Assembly: GCA_014634225.1 (NCBI GenBank)
Contig: BLFN01000393.1
Span: forward strand, 2,582,073-2,607,072
Source: Acropora yongei
Lineage: Eukaryota; Cnidaria; Anthozoa; Scleractinia; Acroporidae
Length of the DNA stretch: 25,000 bases
Reading direction: 5' to 3'
Below are positions 12,501-19,310 of this stretch, one piece after another; positions within the stretch are counted from its first letter, which is position 1; the number at the start of each line of letters is the position of its first letter. A model generated the notes under the pieces. That model searched no databases. It was not told the origin of the DNA and saw nothing but the letters and a program-made list of their open reading frames with translations. The position numbers and the translations under genes are program-made.

Positions 12501-15125
12501 CTATAGCAGCTGTCAATCAGAGCTTCTATGATCTACAATTTTTTCACAAGTTTATACATGTCAGGGCGCTCTAACGAAGACATAAGACTCGTAATATCAG
12601 TTTCGTTGTCTGTTTACGGTAGTAACTGTACCCTCACCAACTCGTTTGATACCCTTTGCACGTGCAATGGGTCCGTTTCCATGGTAAAGAGTGTCAAAGT
12701 GTGATCGAGTTGCAGAACCCAAGAATCTAGTCTTTTTGGGACACTAGCAATGTCCGTCACCTTTCACTAAAATATCTTAAATAGCTCCAGAAACTTTAGT
12801 TTCAATTTTTGTTTTGATTTTCTTTTATTTCTGTCTGTTTGTTTTTTGTTTTCCAGCTGAATTTAAAGTCTGAATTCCATGTCTGTTTGCCGATTGTTCA
12901 ATAATCATGAGGCCATGGAGGGCATATTCTCTGACCAGTTTTCATTTCATTCAAAGTTCATCGGCTCATGGCGTTTTTTTTTCTTTTTTTGTGTGTGTAC
13001 CCTTGCAACTTGTTCAGACCCTTTTTTACTACTGTCTCTTCCTTGGTTAATTGCAGTCATCTTGATTTACATCAATCAGTTGCTCAGATACATTTTGGTC
13101 TTCTGATTATACAACAGAAGAGAGCATGTCAATTTTGCGGGTCAAAGTTAACATTTTCGTGATAAGAGTAAGAACCACAACTTCTTATGAGATCACCAAT
13201 CCTACAGACGATAAAATTCCATCGGACATCATGATTAAACTGTCTTCTATTGAGTTCAATCCTGGGATTACTTCTGAATCTTCTGATCAAATTTTGGTAA
13301 TATCTAAGTATTAAAATGAACTTTTGTACCCGAAAGGTACAGTTCTGTGCGCCCCGCTATAACCTCTTTTTTCCACATCAGACCAGGTGATATTTACGGT
13401 AGGTATTCATATCTTTGGTTTTCGAAAGATCGAAAGACCGTGATCGCAACAGTCACTCATGGATACCAAAAGTCCGAAAAATTCAGGTTTGAACTTGAAT
13501 GGTATCGCTGACCGATTGCTCTCCAGACTAGTGACTTTTGTACCACTGAACGTTTAAGAGATCTCGCTGAAAGTCGATGAAACGAATTTATCTTTTTTAT
13601 GATTGGATCCGGACGAAATCGTCTGAGGAGTATTAACGAGACTTCAGGTCAGCAAATGTGAACTAATCCACTTATCCTCGTGAGGTAACTGTCACATGTG
13701 CAACGCCTGGGCAAGCCCAGTACCATGTGATTGTTTATCACCGACACAACCCGTCTCAGGGTGACCTTCGCTCTTTTTCGTTTCATTTCCTGCGTCCTAT
13801 TGTCAGAAAGGAAACCTTCACTGAAAATACACCGAGATTTACATAATCGAACTCTATTTGACATCATTTGGCTCGTTTCTTTCATGTTCCCTTTCTCTCC
13901 CTTGACCAAATCAGTGAGCTGAATTTACTTGCAAAAAGACTGTCTAAGTTGTTCTTCGGAAAAAAAATTGGATCATAAGAGTGACTTGATACGCGTAGTA
14001 CTAAACAAGTGCATCACCTTTTTTGGTTTTGATTTTCCGCGGGAGAGTGTTCATGCTGGGTTTTTTACTCTTAAGATCATTCTAAGTACTACCTGTTAAT
14101 TAACGAGGTACTGAAATTCTGGAGCAGACTGTAAAAGCGCTATCCGTTCACCTTAGCAGACTGAGATGAAGCAATTTGCGCAGATAGTTGTCAATTTAAA
14201 ACAACAACCAGAATACCAACTTAACTGAAGTTTCTTACTGGGTTAGAACTGTTCCCAATGGTCAATTATTTCTATTTTCAGTTTCTCTTGCATTAGACTG
14301 ACAAAATCTATTGGCCATACAAATCGCTTCTGTACTGTCTTGTTTGGTTTCGCTTCCGAAAACTGCTACTCACAGCTTTACTAAATGATCAAGATTCAAA
14401 GTTCACCTTGATACTGTAGTTTTTCTGTTTATACTGGTTTTGGCAAAGGAAAGTCTCTCATTCAATTTTAAGTCTACCAGTTTAAAATTTTCCAATTTAA
14501 AATAGCAAACAGGATACCAGCTTTAAGTCTCTTATGGGTTAGAATCAGCTCTGAAGGTCAATTGTTTCTATTTAATACCCAACATTAGACCGAGAGAAAC
14601 TATTAGCCTTGCACACCAATCGCTATCCACTGTTTTGTCAGTTTGGTTTCGCTTCCAGAAACTGCTACTCACACCTTTACAAAATGATCAAGGTTCACAG
14701 TTCACTCAGGTACTGTTTTTGTTTGTGTGTTTATACTCGTTTTGGCAAAGCTAATAGTCTGTCATTCAATTTTAAGTCTCAGCCTATTCTCAACCTCGTC
14801 ATAAATGTTTTATTTTGAGACGTTTAACCGCTAAGTATATTTGAAAACTGCACGGTGAGCAAAAAAGAAGCTTCAACTTATAAAAAGCAAACCACTTACT
14901 GGAATAGTATAGTCTGATATCGTTCTCTGCTTTGAGTGTGTCGTTTTTCCCTGGGGGTGAAGAGAACTTGCCATAATTGGTTATAGTGCCAAACAAAATC
15001 AGCATAACAAGCTGAAAAGCGAGGGCTACAAGAGTGAATTTGAAGGTCATCTTCCGTTGCGTCGGTGGCGGAGACCGTTCTTTGTGAACCAAAGGTGAAA
15101 CTTCTGTAGGGGGTCGAGTAGACAT
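3515..15125 (-). CDS. Rh-type ammonium/ammonia channel gene, 9 coding exons per transcript, three alternative first exons
   Basis: This is a complete Rhesus-glycoprotein-family channel (Amt/Rh superfamily), which conducts NH3/NH4+ (possibly CO2) across the plasma membrane as a trimer. Joining exon 9321-9603 to 6716-6911, 6290-6585, 5991-6169, 5669-5806, 5422-5558, 5181-5302, 4240-4313 and 3515-3586 gives 1497 nt, 498 residues, with every junction GT/AG and in phase. Family hallmarks in the longest isoform are FQDVHVM after the first loop, the DAGGS motif (Asp213), pore His221 in [18 protein letters not shown] in exon 4, and pore His383 in NLHGMPG. The tail is acidic, with DDEDFWE near the end. 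Length fits animal Rh proteins (about 450-500). Using 11885-12065 or 14900-15125 as first exon gives 464 or 479 residues. No frameshift or missing key residue is seen. Which vertebrate paralogue (RhAG/B/C/P) it is closest to cannot be decided by eye. In corals it may serve nitrogen exchange with algae, which is inference. Confidence 0.96.
4240..4313 (-). CDS. Rh channel exon 8, cytosolic tail
   Basis: This 74-nt exon has acceptor cttgcag and donor GTATGA at 4239, and runs from phase 1 to phase 0. It encodes [16 protein letters not shown] and then MYDDEDFWE, the cytosolic C-terminus after the last helix. The acidic D-D-E-D-F-W-E resembles the acidic tail motif near the C-terminus of RhBG/RhCG proteins. 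Confidence 0.92.
4354..4370. repeat. small perfect hairpin near the exon 8 acceptor
   Basis: GACCAAG-gtt-CTTGGTC gives a 7-bp stem with a 3-nt loop, 41 nt before the exon 8 acceptor on the minus strand. It could overlap the branch-point region. No function can be assigned. Confidence 0.4.
4568..5156. repeat. nested foldback (inverted-repeat) element in Rh intron 7
   Basis: Outer arms 4568-4680 and 4891-5003 are near-perfect inverted repeats of about 113 bp. Between them, 4711-4894 is itself a hairpin centred near 4801. A second hairpin, about 5003-5128, is an inverted copy of 4741-4866 differing at about 2 of 120 positions. A 30-bp end unit (aagcaatagac-acaag...) occurs in direct copies at 4676-4707 and 4709-4740 and inverted at 4866-4894 and 5127-5156. 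No protein is encoded. It is best read as a non-autonomous foldback/MITE-like element, or two copies with one inserted in inverse orientation, lying within the intron between exons 7 and 8. Confidence 0.88.
5181..5302 (-). CDS. Rh channel exon 7, last membrane helix
   Basis: The acceptor is attcgttttcag and the donor is GTAGAG at 5180. It runs from phase 2 to phase 1. It encodes [20 protein letters not shown] and then [10 protein letters not shown], matching the final QAGYQ...GGII-G helix of Rh proteins. If the donor were not used, the frame would run only five more codons into TAA, so a retained intron 7 would truncate the tail. Confidence 0.93.
5422..5558 (-). CDS. Rh channel exon 6 with second pore histidine
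   Basis: The acceptor is tttgtgtttcgcag and the donor is GTAATC at 5421 (weaker than consensus). It runs from phase 0 to phase 2, residues 365-409. It encodes the [17 protein letters not shown] block with pore His383, the second of the twin pore histidines of Rh channels, then a small-residue helix ([11 protein letters not shown]) and an extracellular DKYGSEG. Confidence 0.95.
5669..5806 (-). CDS. Rh channel exon 5
   Basis: It is 46 codons with phase 0 at both ends, acceptor cattcatag and donor GTAAGT at 5668. It encodes [18 protein letters not shown] followed by the helix [22 protein letters not shown]. The family usually has [12 protein letters not shown] here, a strong diagnostic match. 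Confidence 0.95.
5991..6169 (-). CDS. Rh channel exon 4
   Basis: The acceptor is tgtgttcctttgcag and the donor is GTAAAT at 5990. It runs from phase 1 to phase 0, residues 259-318. It encodes [12 protein letters not shown], then the [14 protein letters not shown] helix. The intracellular [12 protein letters not shown] leads to the VHVQNAT start of exon 5. In Rh channels this stretch lines the pore entrance. Confidence 0.94.
6290..6585 (-). CDS. Rh channel exon 3 with first pore histidine
   Basis: The acceptor is ttttaaccag and the donor is GTAAGT at 6289. It covers residues 160-258 of the long isoform. It contains the GAVLGKVS loop, helix [17 protein letters not shown], the conserved DAGGS, and IHTFGAYFG with pore His221. 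It ends in SDLFAMIG, which continues across the junction into exon 4. Confidence 0.95.
6716..6911 (-). CDS. Rh channel exon 2, first shared exon
   Basis: The acceptor follows a pyrimidine-rich tract (ttttcttttcacag) and the donor is GTACGT at 6715. It enters in phase 1 and leaves in phase 2. It encodes [19 protein letters not shown], then a short KKYGYG turn and a second helix ([17 protein letters not shown]). This is the segment after the large extracellular loop in Rh proteins and one of their most recognisable stretches. All three first exons must enter here. Confidence 0.95.
8877..8895. repeat. 19-nt perfect palindrome
   Basis: TCGATCGTT-g-AACGATCGA has 9-bp arms around a single central G, inside the intron. 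It could be a dimeric binding site or chance expansion of ATCG. No function is assigned. Confidence 0.5.
9018..9131 (-). repeat. diverged SINE-like interspersed repeat fragment
   Basis: Read on the minus strand it contains CGCCTCCCACTT, TGTGGGCTGAGTT, GGGGTTTTCTCGTGGTATTCCGGTTTTCC. The same ordered blocks occur, more diverged, at 24325-24425 on the plus strand. The layout (GCCTCCCAC, then TGTGGGTTGAGTT, then a GGTTTT-CCGGTTTTCC tail) recalls a tRNA-derived repeat common in cnidarian genomes. That family recall is from memory and unverified. The B-box part is not preserved. A 124-codon open frame crossing this block is explained by the repeat and is not annotated. Confidence 0.55.
9321..9603 (-). 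CDS. Rh channel alternative first exon A (94 codons + 1 nt)
   Basis: The ATG at 9603-9601 is preceded in frame by TGA, with no earlier Met. The exon encodes a polar cytosolic tail of about 43 residues, a hydrophobic helix (around [13 protein letters not shown]), then a Ser/Thr-rich extracellular loop ending NDISLYYP. It stops after the first base of a codon at a GTAAGT donor (9320-9315), so joining to exon 2 at 6911 makes ATG (Met) and continues into FQDVHVM. The loop lacks an N-X-S/T sequon, unlike the other two first exons. Its NGT lies before the helix, on the presumed cytosolic side. It is the longest and the most proximal to the shared exons. Confidence 0.93.
9604..11884. other. intron/promoter space between first exons A and B
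   Basis: No coding segment is recognised. It contains T-rich runs (10716-10730) and mostly unremarkable AT-rich DNA. Its proximal few hundred bases should contain the exon A promoter if exon A is independently transcribed. Confidence 0.5.
9724..9736 (-). promoter_or_regulatory. candidate promoter site upstream of first exon A (CRE-like plus nuclear-receptor half-site)
   Basis: TGAGGTCACGTCA combines AGGTCA with ACGTCA (minus: TGACGTGACCTCA), 121 nt upstream of the exon A ATG. ATTGG (an inverted CCAAT box) is about 10 nt further upstream on the minus strand. TATATA is at 9833-9838. It is suggestive of an independent promoter only; short motifs occur by chance. Confidence 0.3.
11885..12065 (-). 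CDS. Rh channel alternative first exon B (60 codons + 1 nt)
   Basis: The ATG at 12065-12063 has an in-frame TAA 10 codons upstream. The exon encodes a very short cytosolic start (MGLKFT), a membrane helix (around [13 protein letters not shown]), and a loop ending NDIAVYYP. It is clearly paralogous to first exon A (shared KFT, IVLF-VLVDY, ND-I--YYP). The donor GTAAGA follows the first base of the codon after YYP, exactly the same position and phase as in exon A, so splicing to the acceptor at 6911 keeps frame. The loop carries an NTS sequon, a candidate N-glycosylation site. No other Rh exons lie between this exon and exon A, which argues against a separate complete gene copy. Confidence 0.9.
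12066..14189. other. intron/promoter space between first exons B and C
   Basis: No coding segment is recognised. T-rich low-complexity stretches occur at 12800-12855 and 12973-12993. A small hairpin TGTACC-cgaaa-GGTACA lies at 13325-13341. Open frames here (up to 115 codons) lack family motifs. Confidence 0.5.
14190..14785. repeat. tandem duplication, about 300-bp unit, two copies
   Basis: Copy 1 runs from about 14190 to 14489 and copy 2 from about 14491 to 14785. Shared words in the same order include caatttaaaa, gggttagaa, ggtcaatt-tttctattt, ttggtttcgcttcc, aactgctactcaca, atgatcaag-ttca, ggttttggcaaag-style text, and cattcaattttaagtct. Offsets run 301-304, so small indels separate the copies. 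It lies just downstream of first exon C, in its intron. Noncoding. Confidence 0.85.
14900..15125 (-). CDS. Rh channel alternative first exon C (75 codons + 1 nt), most distal
   Basis: The ATG at 15125-15123 has an in-frame TAA upstream and no earlier Met. The exon encodes a Pro/Arg-rich cytosolic tail ([17 protein letters not shown]), a helix beginning [13 protein letters not shown], and a loop ending ENDIRLYYS. An internal Met starts the part that aligns with exon B, so a shorter start is possible. The donor GTAAGT again follows the first base of a codon (TCC A|GTAAGT), matching exons A and B. The loop holds an NDT sequon. It would splice over about 8 kb to 6911, skipping exons A and B. The ATG is followed by a long charged tail absent from exon B, so the three isoforms would differ mainly in cytosolic N-terminus and loop glycosylation. 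Confidence 0.87.
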
Positions 15126-15226
15126 GAAATATGGAGCGAGTGCGAACTGCTGGGATAGTTATTAATGTGGGTTTTATGCAGACTTCGGACGGAATTGTGG
15201 ACCCAAAAAGAGATTTGCGCGCAAAA

Positions 15227-15232
15227 CACGTG
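15227..15232. promoter_or_regulatory. E-box upstream of first exon C
   Basis: CACGTG lies 102 nt upstream of the exon C ATG on the minus strand. The same upstream stretch holds a CATAAA TATA-like word near 15178 and a CGTGTT-g-AACACG palindrome at 15314-15326. These are consistent with a promoter for exon C but not proof. Confidence 0.3.
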
Positions 15233-16008
15233 AGTGGAATCTCATCTCGAGCCAGAGGGTGCGGTAGTGCCGAAGCGTACGTTAAGACTCCTTTTGTTTT
15301 GCACGGAAGCTCGTGTTCAACACGCCAAATAACGTGCTTTTTCGCAACAAAGTCAGCAAAAAAAAATCAATTGAAACTCGCTTTGTGACGTGATTGAAAG
15401 TTTTCACAATTTCTACTCTCATTGTCGAAATCGTAGTATTGCATTTTGACAATTTTCTCAATTAGATTAACTTTTAATTTTGCGAGCAATGATTTTAATT
15501 GAACTCCATAAATCATCGCCTTTGTATTCACTATCCTGTAACTCAATCTAAGAGCTGATGCGAAACCAACTAAAAGGCTATTTACCTCGGCGATCAAGTC
15601 TGCACGGGAGAGATCTTAGAGACAACACTACGCTACATTTAACAAAAAGCAATCACAACAGTTGGCTAAAAAACTTTTCAATATGATGCAGCGAAGGTTG
15701 GAACGATTTACCAAAATCGATAAGATTTATTACCTTTTCATCATTCAAAGCAGCTTTATATATAGTTTTTTGCTAAAATCGGACAAATTAAGTCTTAGAT
15801 GCACGGTAAATTAAATATTGTATTTCTTATTGCTATCCTTTTTTATCCGTTAAGATAACATTTAAATAGTCGATTTTGATTGTAAGTGACATGATTGTAT
15901 TTTTACCCTTTATTATCACTTTTATACAGTTCCAGAAATATTATAATTATCTGCTCATGCATTAATACCTGTTTGTTTTTAACAAACTGATACGTTTTTA
16001 GCAGTTTA

Positions 16009-16030
16009 AATAAAGTTATTATTATTATTT
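16009..16030 (+). repeat. AATAAA followed by (TTA)n, retroelement-tail or 3'-end-like
   Basis: TTTAAATAAAG is followed directly by TTATTATTATTATTT. Just upstream is a 7-bp-stem hairpin GTTTGTT-ttt-AACAAAC (15971-15987). Non-LTR retroelements often end in a simple repeat like this. A dead 3' fragment is more likely than a gene end because no coding sequence leads into it. Confidence 0.35.
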
Positions 16031-16141
16031 GCGAAACCCTATAAAATCAAGCCTAACACCGCACGTGAAACACACGTCATGTTTGTGTATAATCTTAAAA
16101 TTAAATGCCCTTAAGCTTATACTTCAAGATATGACCTTTTG

Positions 16142-16196
16142 GACTGACTCTCACAAGTTTGTGTCACAAGTCACAACTGACTGTCACAAGTTTGTG
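16142..16196. repeat. 33-bp spaced direct repeat
   Basis: CACAAGTTTGTG occurs at 16152-16163 and 16185-16196 with similar flanks (gactg-ctcacaag / gactgtcacaag). It is a short local duplication, each unit itself partly self-complementary. Confidence 0.55.
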
Positions 16197-16486
16197 TTAA
16201 GTCATGTTTTTCCTTGAGGCAAAGTGGAGACTTGAAGCGTCTTTTTAATAATCTATATCCACGGAAATTATCTGTCATGAGAATCACCTTGAGAGCCCAT
16301 CGGCTTTGGCTTTTGGCAGCTTATGTCGAGCAACCAAGTCATATTTTTTACAAATGTCACGCAGTGTTCTGTTACACTTCTTAGCGCATTACTCACTCGT
16401 CACAGCTTGATATCAGAGTGAAACCCCTCGTTAGGGCTGTTTTCAGATTACGACTGACATTACTGCTTATTTATATTTGACGTATG

Positions 16487-16595
16487 GAGCTAGAGTTGAC
16501 TTTAGGTTATCAACCGAGCGGAAAGTTCGCACGCGAGCCGAATCTTGCCTCCATTCGGTCGCTACTAGCGGCCGATACATAGATGACTCTAGCTC
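16487..16595. repeat. inverted repeat with 10-bp perfect arms
   Basis: GAGCTAGAGT (16487-16496) pairs with ACTCTAGCTC (16586-16595). Inside, GCCGAAT and ATTCGGT pair again. The segment is GC-richer than its surroundings. It could be a small foldback element or a structured noncoding RNA. It is not a tRNA: no T-loop consensus is visible. Confidence 0.5.
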
Positions 16596-16783
16596 GGTCC
16601 GTGTTTTTTATTATTTGGCCAAACAAGAAATCAAGTCGTTTTGGATTTCCAACACGCTCAACTATTAATATCTAAATGTAGTTTTCACGTCAATGGGCTG
16701 AAAGGGAGGTGGACACAAGATTACAACCGCAGCCTGATAGTGTAATCTCGCGCATAAGCCGGGCAATGAGCAGCCACGGGCTG

Positions 16784-16795
16784 TGCGCATGCGTA
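16784..16795. promoter_or_regulatory. NRF1-like site
   Basis: TGCGCATGCGTA fits the YGCGCAYGCG core bound by NRF1 in animals. It sits in a locally GC-rich patch (16740-16860), about 2 kb from CFAP57 and 1.7 kb from Rh exon C, so its target is unclear. Confidence 0.3.
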
Positions 16796-17028
16796 GGTCA
16801 CACTCTGGAGCTGGTGGAGCGTGGCCACCTTGTCAATAGCCGGAATTCCGCTTTGCTTCCCCACCCGATAGTTTTGGGAGCATTGTGAAATGGCCAAGTC
16901 AAGTGCACAAGTTTTATTTGTTTATGACTTAATTATTTTTTTCTTCCAACATTATCATTTATCAGCACCTTGTTTTTCACATGGCTCGTTTGCCTTTGTC
17001 CTTCCTGGCTGGTTATATTGAATGAACT

Positions 17029-17061
<33 letters not shown>

Positions 17062-17340
17062 AATATTAGAATTGATAATCCCCTTCGGAAATATTACAGA
17101 AACATTCCCCTCACAGCCCACCTACGTGCATCGCGTTTAACGCACTAACAAACAAGAATACAACTTTACTGCAACAGCGTTACATTTATTTTACCAAACT
17201 GTTATTTCAGTTTAAATACTAATGAAAATTTGCGCAAATTGAATACATGAGAATTATTTACCACTGTTTTGCCTCACAGTGCTGACACTTCACTCATGTG
17301 AACTGAATAAGCCCGTTACTATTAGGCACCTCGTGGATAT

Positions 17341-17368
17341 GTGATTCATTGACCGGTGAATGAATCAC
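17341..17368. repeat. 28-nt near-perfect palindrome
   Basis: GTGATTCATT and AATGAATCAC form perfect 10-bp arms around gACCGGTg, itself palindromic, so only one symmetric position fails to pair. A related GGGTGA-t-TCACCC hairpin lies at 17495-17507. Confidence 0.6.
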
Positions 17369-17894
17369 GCATCCGCTTGTTGGCTAAAAATTACCCTTAC
17401 TTGTTTACTGTGCCGTGTTTCTCAAGTCTCAAAGAAAGCAAGCGCAAGTGTTAAATTAGTTTGATTCGCATCGCGCTGATCATAGTTTTATCGGGTGATT
17501 CACCCTAACCAAATGACATTATTAAGTGTAATTGAACAAAGTGGAGTGCAATTTGTATAGAAATCATACGTGGATTTCTAAATGGAACAACCGCACAGTG
17601 CGCCATTTATCATACATTTGCACGCTTTCATATTCGACTGGTGGGGCTATAGCCCTACCAGCCCCTCCACCTTCGCAGTCTCTGGGCTCAGCTCTTTGTT
17701 AACTTGTACGGCGGTTTCTGGTAAATGAAAAATTTACGTCAAACAAATTCTTCTCATGAAAATGTTCTTAGAATGACCTTATTTTCTAGTTTTAGATGTT
17801 TGTTATTATTACATGGGAACCGTGATTTGACATCATTTAAAGCGCTATTTTATAGAAAACCGTGTTAAAAAGATCCTTGAATGCCACGTTTATG

Positions 17895-18236
17895 TACAAT
17901 AGTGTCGAAGAAACGGTACGTGCGCTGCGATCACATGATTAACGTAACTGTCACGTATTAAGGGTCGTGAAACGGGCTTGACTAAGTCAGGTGCACACGG
18001 ACAGTGTTTGCGTCATTCATCCACAAGTTCCTTGCCACGTCTTGATTTATAGTACACCGCTAGTACAAGCTTGTCTCGAGGAAACTGTACGTGCGCCGCG
18101 ATCACATGATTGACGTAACTGTCACGTATCAAGAGTCGTGAAACGGGCTTGACCAGGTTAGGCGCGCACGGACATTGTTTGCGTGATCCATCCACAAGTT
18201 CCTTGCCATGTCTTGAATACGGGATTTATGTTACCC
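17895..18236. repeat. 171-bp tandem duplication upstream of CFAP57
   Basis: Two copies, about 17895-18065 and 18066-18236, keep a constant 171-bp offset. Shared words include GATCACATGATT (17929, 18100), AACTGTCACGTAT, GTCGTGAAACGGGCTTGAC, and CACAAGTTCCTTGCCA (18022, 18193). Differences are mostly point changes. Noncoding: frames of about 60 codons through it differ between copies. Confidence 0.85.
18111..18118 (+). promoter_or_regulatory. CRE/ATF-like site in duplicated block
   Basis: TGACGTAA occurs in copy 2 of the 171-bp duplication. The matching position in copy 1 (17940-17947) reads TAACGTAA, which breaks the core. TCACATGA, an E-box-type site, is adjacent in both copies. Confidence 0.3.
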
Positions 18237-18367
18237 CGTGTTCCCTCAACAAACATTAAGACTATGTTATTCGTTATCTGTTTCCAGGTCATCCTTTAAG
18301 AAGTCACGATACGAATGACAGCAATGATTGCTTCCTCTATGAAGAGAAGGAAAAAATCGCATATCAC

Positions 18368-18530
18368 AATAAAACCTCAATCTCCAAAAATGAATAAAGT
18401 TAAAATATATATATAATTAAAAGCTTGTTTGTTGTTTTGTTTATTTTTGTTTGTTGTTTTTGTTTATTTTTGTTTGTGCTGCTTTGTTTTGCTTTGTGTT
18501 TTCCTGTTGTTGTTTTCCTTTTTGTTTTGC
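18368..18530 (+). terminator. two AATAAA hexamers followed by TG-rich tract
   Basis: AATAAA is at 18368-18373 and 18393-18398, followed by an (AT)n run and then a long T/G-rich tract (about 18424-18530, repeats of tttgttt). This resembles a plus-strand poly(A) site with a GU-rich downstream element. No coding exon leading into it is recognised, so it may be chance low complexity. Confidence 0.25.
18424..18530. repeat. low-complexity (TTTG/TTTTG)n tract
   Basis: This is an imperfect simple repeat of tttgttt/ttttgtt words with gctttg variants, directly after an (AT)n microsatellite at 18405-18416. Confidence 0.8.
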
Positions 18531-18622
18531 ATGAAATGTTATCAGGTGACTGTGTTTAGATTTCTACGCTGTCCTTGATCAGCGGTTATTCGAAGTAGGG
18601 CTTGGTTTCCGCTCCTTCTTAC

Positions 18623-18636
18623 GATACCAAGGCAAC
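18623..18636 (+). promoter_or_regulatory. X-box (RFX site) upstream of CFAP57
   Basis: GATACCAAGGCAAC matches the palindromic X-box GTTRCCATGGYAAC at 12 of 14 positions. It is 207 nt upstream of the CFAP57 ATG. RFX factors binding X-boxes within a few hundred bases of the start are the established activators of ciliary genes in animals, so this fits the gene's function. Binding itself is inference. Confidence 0.65.
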
Positions 18637-18842
18637 GCAAAAAACTTTCACATAAGCTTTCATGTTGTTTTCTCAAGCAAACTAACACAAACTGTGGTCG
18701 TATTTTGCTGAATTACTGATATTTGAGGCTAGCCGTCCATTGATAACGTCGGTTAAAGGAATTCACATCTTCGCAAGCGGTATTTTGAAGACTGAATTTT
18801 GGTTTATGAGGTTTAAATAATTTGCAAACTATTGGGTTAGAC

Positions 18843-19310
18843 ATGTCAATTGCCGTCGCTACACCACGACACTGCTTCGGGTTGAAACCCGATGTAGCGG
18901 ATAACATTTGCTACCTGGACGAACAGACGATCATTTATCCATCTGGATCGAACTGTATTTTGTTTAACATCGACCAGAAATCGCAAAGATTTATTCCCGG
19001 TACGGATAAAAGCACAGGAATGACGGCACTAGCAGTCAGTCCGAACCGCCGATACGTCGCCATTGCTGAGAAAGGAGAGAAAGCAGTCATAAGTATTTAC
19101 GATCTTAACACGCTACGAAAGAAGAAAGTTCTTAGTTCCGCAGAAGTTCAGTCCACTGAGTTTGTTAGCGTTGCGTTCTCACCAGATTCAAAATATCTTG
19201 TGTCCCAAGGAGGGAGACCTGACTGGACCTTGTTGTATTGGACATGGGAAAAAGCTAAAGTTATGGCTGTCACAAAATCTACCAATCAAATGAACTCTTC
19301 TGTGTACCAG
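18843..19310 (+). CDS. CFAP57: CFAP57 exon 1 (156 codons)
   Basis: It starts [17 protein letters not shown]. It contains the conserved [12 protein letters not shown] block and two WD-type strands ([32 protein letters not shown]). It ends SSVYQ at a GTACGT donor, phase 0. The start context is gacATGT. Confidence 0.94.

Larger units (their letters stand above)
15126..17880. other. intergenic space upstream of the two divergent genes, Rh side
   Basis: No gene is supported. It holds a retroelement- or transcript-like 3' end at 16009-16030, a 33-bp duplicated motif at 16142-16196, inverted repeats at 16487-16595 and 17341-17368, and an NRF1-like site at 16784-16795. A frame of 76 codons at 15367-15597 (minus) has no recognised relatives. 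Confidence 0.5.

Noticed and set aside
13649..13909. 86-codon minus-strand frame
   Set aside because: No motif, no splice partner, and an overlapping 63-codon frame on the other strand is equally unsupported.
9321..15125. First exons B and C as remnants of broken Rh gene copies
   Set aside because: Not excluded, but open frames, clean starts and identical donor phase at all three argue for use. A decayed copy would be expected to lose at least one of these.
16487..16595. tRNA gene
   Set aside because: Arms fold, but no D-loop or T-loop consensus and no anticodon arm of proper spacing.
18822..18842. Upstream in-frame extension of CFAP57 from a TTG
   Set aside because: TTG is not an ordinary eukaryotic start, and the ATG at 18843 aligns with the family N-terminus.
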